64,000 nt of DNA. It comes from Quercus robur (Eukaryota > Streptophyta > Magnoliopsida > Fagales > Fagaceae). The notes beneath the pieces are model-generated. The model was not told where the DNA came from, made no database searches, and saw only the letters and a program-made list of their open reading frames with translations. The first letter of the stretch is position 1. The number at the start of each line of letters is the position of its first letter. The stretch lies in the NCBI RefSeq assembly GCF_932294415.1, contig NC_065541.1:54476290-54540289 (forward strand). Reading direction: 5' to 3'. Made by a program: the position numbers and the translations under genes. Shown here piece by piece: positions 60,263-64,000 of this stretch.

Positions 60263-60279
60263 AATTTATTATATTGGGC

Positions 60280-60830
60280 TAGCTGTCAATAAAATCATAG
60301 TCAATGGGCTTAAGAAGAGACTGGATGATGCCAAGGGGAGATGGGTAGAAGAGCTGCCGCACATCTTATGGACTTATCGGACTACGCCCCGGTGGTCGAC
60401 AGGGGAGACACCCTTCGCCATGACCTACGGGGCCGAGGCTGTTATTCCTCTGGAGGCAGACTTCCCAACGCTGAGGACGAACTCCTTCACCCCGGACAGT
60501 AATGACGAACTGCTAGGGAAGAACCTAGATCTAATCGATGAACGAAGAGAAAAGGCAATGATCCAGTTGGCCTATTACCACTAGAAGCTCAAACAGGGAT
60601 ATGATGCTAACGTGAAATCTAGACTGCTAGCACCAGGAAACTTAGTATTGAGAAAAGTTATGGGTGCTGCCAAGAATCCATCCTGGGGAAAGCTCGGGCC
60701 CAATTAGGAAGGGCCATACCGAATTATTTCAGTAGCAGGAATAAGAGCATACTACCTAAAAGATTTAGATGAAAAAACTATACCTTGTTCATGGAATGTA
60801 AATAACTTGAGAATGTATTATTATTAATAG
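60280..60830 (+). pseudogene. Ty3 integrase C-terminal fragment (internally deleted Tat element)
   Basis: It starts abruptly at AVNKIIVNGLKKRLDDAKGR and continues WVEELPHILWTYRTTPRWSTGE, AMTYGAEAVIPLE and EGPYRIISVAG...AYYLKDLDE to the pol end near 60830. It aligns with the last ~190 residues of pol in the element at 27790-31065. It contains TAG stops (after LAYYH and after KLGPN). Gag, protease, RT, RNase H and most of integrase are missing, so the LTR-like DNA abuts the integrase tail. Confidence 0.8.
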
Positions 60831-60879
60831 AAGCATTTCTCTAGTTCAAATTTTAAGCCTATCATGATTGAATGTCTTG

Positions 60880-61600
60880 CATTCTGGCAACGCCTAAGTA
60901 CTAGACAGAACCAAGATCTTGCATGGTCCTCGGACTCAAACCTATGGGGAAACTAGCTACTTCAAGAAAATCTAAGTACTAGACAGAATTAATGTCTTGC
61001 ATGGTCCTCGAACTCAAACCTATGGGGAAACTAGCTACTTCAAGAAAATCTAAGTACTAGACAGAACTAAGGTCTTGCATGGTCCTCGGACCCAAACCTA
61101 TGGGGAAACTAACTACTTCAAGAAAATCGAAGTACAAGACAGAACAAAGGTCTTGCATGGTCCTCGGACCCAAACCTATGGGAAAACTAGCTACTTCAAG
61201 AAAATCCAAGTACTAGACAAAACCAAGGTCTTACATGGTCTTCAAACTCAAACCTATGGGGAAACTAGCTACTCCAAAAAAAATTCAAATACTAGACAGA
61301 ACCAAGGTCTTGCATGGTCCTCGGACTCAAACCTATGGGGAAACTAGCTACTTCAAGAAAAATCTAAGTACTAGACAGAATCAAGATCTTGCATGGTCCT
61401 TGGACCCAAACCTATGGGGAAACTAGGTACTTCAAGAAAATCCAAGTACTAGATAGAACCAAGGTCTTGCATTGTCCTCGGATCCAAACCTATGGAGAAA
61501 CTAGCTACTTCAAGAAAATCCAAGTACTAGATAAAATCAAGGTCTTGCATGGTCCTCGGACTCAAACCTATAGGGAAACTAGCTACTTTAAGATTCGTAA
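60880..61600. repeat. Tandem array, 78-bp unit, about 9 copies
   Basis: GCATGGTCCT or a near match recurs at 60921, 60999, 61077, 61155, 61233, 61312, 61391, 61469 and 61547, i.e. every 78-79 bp. The unit includes CAAACCTATGGGGAAACTAG and AGTACTAGACAGAACCAAGG. The frame is open through several copies, but only because the unit is divisible by three. Confidence 0.92.
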
Positions 61601-62028
61601 AAGTTGTGGATATGGCCTAAGTGTGCGCTCAGTACCTTGGATCATAGGCTCGGCCCCTGCCCCCTAAGAATGTAGGAAGACACAAACTAAGTGTCCCCTT
61701 AATGCCGGTGAGTTAGAACTTAAAGTTTAAATTTTAATTACGATAGGTACATCCGGCAGAAATAGTGTGTATATAGAACTTAAAGTTTAAATTGGTAGAA
61801 TCATTTCTTTTAATTTAAAGTTCACCTTCCCTCATACCTTGTGTCAAGCGATTCACGGACGAATGGTAACGTTTTATTACTAATTGCTTATTTCAATTTT
61901 TTGATAATTGGGGCTGTAAAGTTGCTTAGAATAACCAATTTACAAGGCACAAGGTTCATAGTAATAACAATAGTAGTAATAACAATAAACACATGTAGTC
62001 GAAAAATTTTAATTACAACAATTCTGAG

Positions 62029-62085
<57 letters not shown>

Positions 62086-62134
62086 CAAATTAAAGCTGAT
62101 ACAAAAATTGGCCGGGTCCCCTACTTCTTCAACT
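61601..62134. other. Tat element 3' spacer with long poly-A run
   Basis: Non-coding DNA between the tandem array and the antisense pseudogene. It includes an A run of about 49 nt at 62035-62083, which is prone to length error. Confidence 0.5.
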
Positions 62135-64000
62135 TTATTTTGGCCCCTTTATTGGGGAGCTAAGTAGGATTAGCCTCAGGGCCCTTGGAGACAGCAGTTG
62201 GGGGAATGGTCTGAAGGGCTGAACCAAGATAGCTGGCTCCTCGGCATAAGAGGCCAAAGCACTGACTATAGACTCAGCACCTTCTTGGGGCGCTTTAGGA
62301 TTCGAACTTCCATGTATTTCTATCACCCCAAGAAGCTCACCCCCCTCGGCTGGCTCATCAGGAATGGACACGGCTAGAGCAGCCTCAAACCGAGTAGTCT
62401 CAGCCTCTTCTGGAGCACTCACAGCCTCGGAGCTGGCAGAGGCAGTCTCGCGGATGACCGGAGGGTAGTATACCTTCTCCACCTTCCACAGATTGGATGA
62501 AGCCTCAACCCCAGCTTGTTTAAGAGCTTCATTCTAGACTTGGGAGCAGTAGAGCTTGCATACTCCAGGGATTTGAGCCTTAAGAATGGCCTGGGTCTCA
62601 GTCACCCCTGAGTTATAAGCCTCTTCCTCGGCTTTCTCCTTGAAGCTTTCGACCTTCGTCCTGGCAAATTTGGCCCACGTCTTAGCCCTCAAAGCTTCAT
62701 CCCTAGCCTACTCTGCAACATTTTTGGCTCCCTCTGCCTCAGCCAGTTTCTTCTTTAGATCAACGATTTACTCCTTAGCAATCTTCAACTGATCTTCAGT
62801 TTCAAGTAAACGCTTTGTTTGGCTTTCAGCCTGTCTTTGGGCGCTAGCTAGGCCTGATTCGACGCTGTCCCTGGCCCTAGTCATCTCTTTCAGCTCCTCC
62901 CTGGCCTTAAAGAGGTCGGTCTCAGAGTTTTTTAGGGTCCGCGCAGTGTCCACGTGCTTGTTATGCTCAAGCTCCAGAGACTTGCTCTGCTCCTTAGCCT
63001 CATCCTCTAGCCTATAAGTGGCCTGGACAGCCTGCCAATTGGAACAAACATACAATGAGTTGGAAATCAAGAAACAAAAATCAACGGAGTCACAAGTGTC
63101 AGAGGCCTTACCATGCCCAAATACCTCTTGATGCTGAGGAAGATCTCTTGCCTCCTCAGTTTCCCTAACTCGGCCATATCAGTAGGGAGCAGCAGGGTCC
63201 TCTCCAACGCGTCGGCCACATAAATGCCTTTGCCGCCCTGGAAGTCCCTTAGGGAAGCGTTGTCCATCAGCGGCTCCCTATAAAGCCTTGGGGCAGGAAG
63301 CCAAGCCTAGGTCGCAGGTTGAGCGTCTATCTCCTTTCCCTAGCCTTGATGCCCAGTCTTCAATTGTTTCGAAGCTCGTGGGGCTTCGTCTTCCTCCTGA
63401 GAGAAGCGAGATTTCCCCCCATCCATGGGCTCCTTGCCTTTGGTAGCCCTCTTCCTTTTTGGATCGGTGGGCTTGAGCCAAGGAGGCAGAGTGGATTAGT
63501 GGGGAGGAGGAAGTCCAGATTGTGGAGATGGTGGCTATGATTAGGTAGGAGACGACCTAGTCTGGGCAGACTGAGGCTGGGGCGGTGAAGGAGGAGGAGG
63601 CTTGGATTGTGACTTCTCTGACGTGTCCTTCCCCGATTGGCCCTCAAGAAGGTCGAATAGGCTGGTCGTAGGTTTCCTCTTAAAGCTCATTTCTGCCTGA
63701 GAAAATGTCCCCACTGACAAAAGATTCGCCTCAGACAAATCGGGATCGCCCAAGTCACCAAAAGGATCCTCGAATGGACTAACTTGGTCAAACATGCCAA
63801 ATTCTTCCTCGAACAGACCCAAATCACCCTCGGCCTCCGCTGCTTGGTAGAATGAAGAAGAGCCTACCAACGGGATGCCTTCGGGGATAGTAGATCCTTT
63901 AGGGATCAAAAATCCGTGCTCTACTATAGCGATTTTCTGAAGTCGAGGATCATTAGCTCTGATCACGTGCTTCAGGGCGGTGAATGATTTTTGGATAGAA
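62135..64000 (-). pseudogene. Decayed antisense gene (aORF) of the second Tat element, running off the window
   Basis: On the minus strand, opposite to the integrase fragment, frames at 63966-63541, 63267-63110, 63025-62768 and 62482-62135 form one broken gene. In order they show an acidic and then Pro-rich segment (FEEEFGMFDQVSPFED..., KPPPPSPPQPQ), a basic segment (DPKRKRATKGKEP), DNASLRDFQGGKGIYVADALE, a long coiled coil (EQSKSLELEHNKHVDTARTLK...) and an acidic tail. In-frame stops interrupt it near 63540, 62770 and 62707. The domain order matches the intact antisense gene at 24332-26645. The N-terminal domain would lie beyond 64000. Confidence 0.7.

Overview
The window is nuclear DNA of a flowering plant, most likely a woody eudicot; the sequence alone does not fix the family. 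The evidence is intron-rich genes with GT-AG junctions, a tandem CYP704-family cytochrome P450 cluster, a plant BEACH-WD40 gene, and a large load of plant-type transposons (Ty3 Tat lineage, LINE, hAT, Helitron-like, fold-back MITEs). I see no rRNA, tRNA or CRISPR.

Layout. 1-5602 (+): the last four exons of a BEACH-WD40 protein, whose upstream intron carries a decayed LINE piece. 5603-9079: intergenic DNA with a fold-back MITE and a CTCGAG-rich inverted-repeat element. 9080-11354 (+): a small five-exon lysine-rich gene resembling CCDC137. 13143-22366 (-): CYP704 pseudogene A, a stray copy of its promoter and first codons, and intact CYP704 gene B (506 aa). 23215-33847: a complete 10.6-kb Tat-lineage Ty3 retrotransposon on the minus strand, with 620-bp LTRs, TSD GAAAA, PBS and PPT. 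Its gag-protease and pol share one frame, separated by a single UAG in a TMV-like leaky context. Between pol and the 3' LTR it carries two tandem-repeat arrays and an intact, spliced antisense gene. 33848-36880: a duplicated unit and MITE-like DNA. 36881-38402 (-): a 5'-truncated LINE. 40104-42163: a 2-kb solo LTR. 42235-45215 (-): CYP704 pseudogene C, interrupted in its flank by a 716-bp solo LTR. 45297-54960: LTR-like DNA, a hAT element inserted in a Helitron-like repeat, a second Helitron copy, MITEs and a second hAT element. 55405-58486 (-): intact CYP704 gene D (511 aa), sister of C. 59550-64000: a decayed, internally deleted second Tat element with the order integrase end, 78-bp tandem repeats, antisense gene. 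This matches the first element.

How it fits together. The P450s are tandem duplicates in two sub-branches (A/B and C/D), each with one intact and one broken copy. They probably encode ER-bound fatty-acid-type hydroxylases. Gene D and pseudogene C both lack the heme-signature arginine (Gln instead). Much of the rest is transposon DNA, and several insertions can be checked against empty sites elsewhere in this same window.

The least ordinary signals are the leaky-stop gag/pol junction, the intact antisense gene with its own TATA box inside the Tat element, and the repeated pol - tandem array - antisense gene architecture in two unrelated copies.
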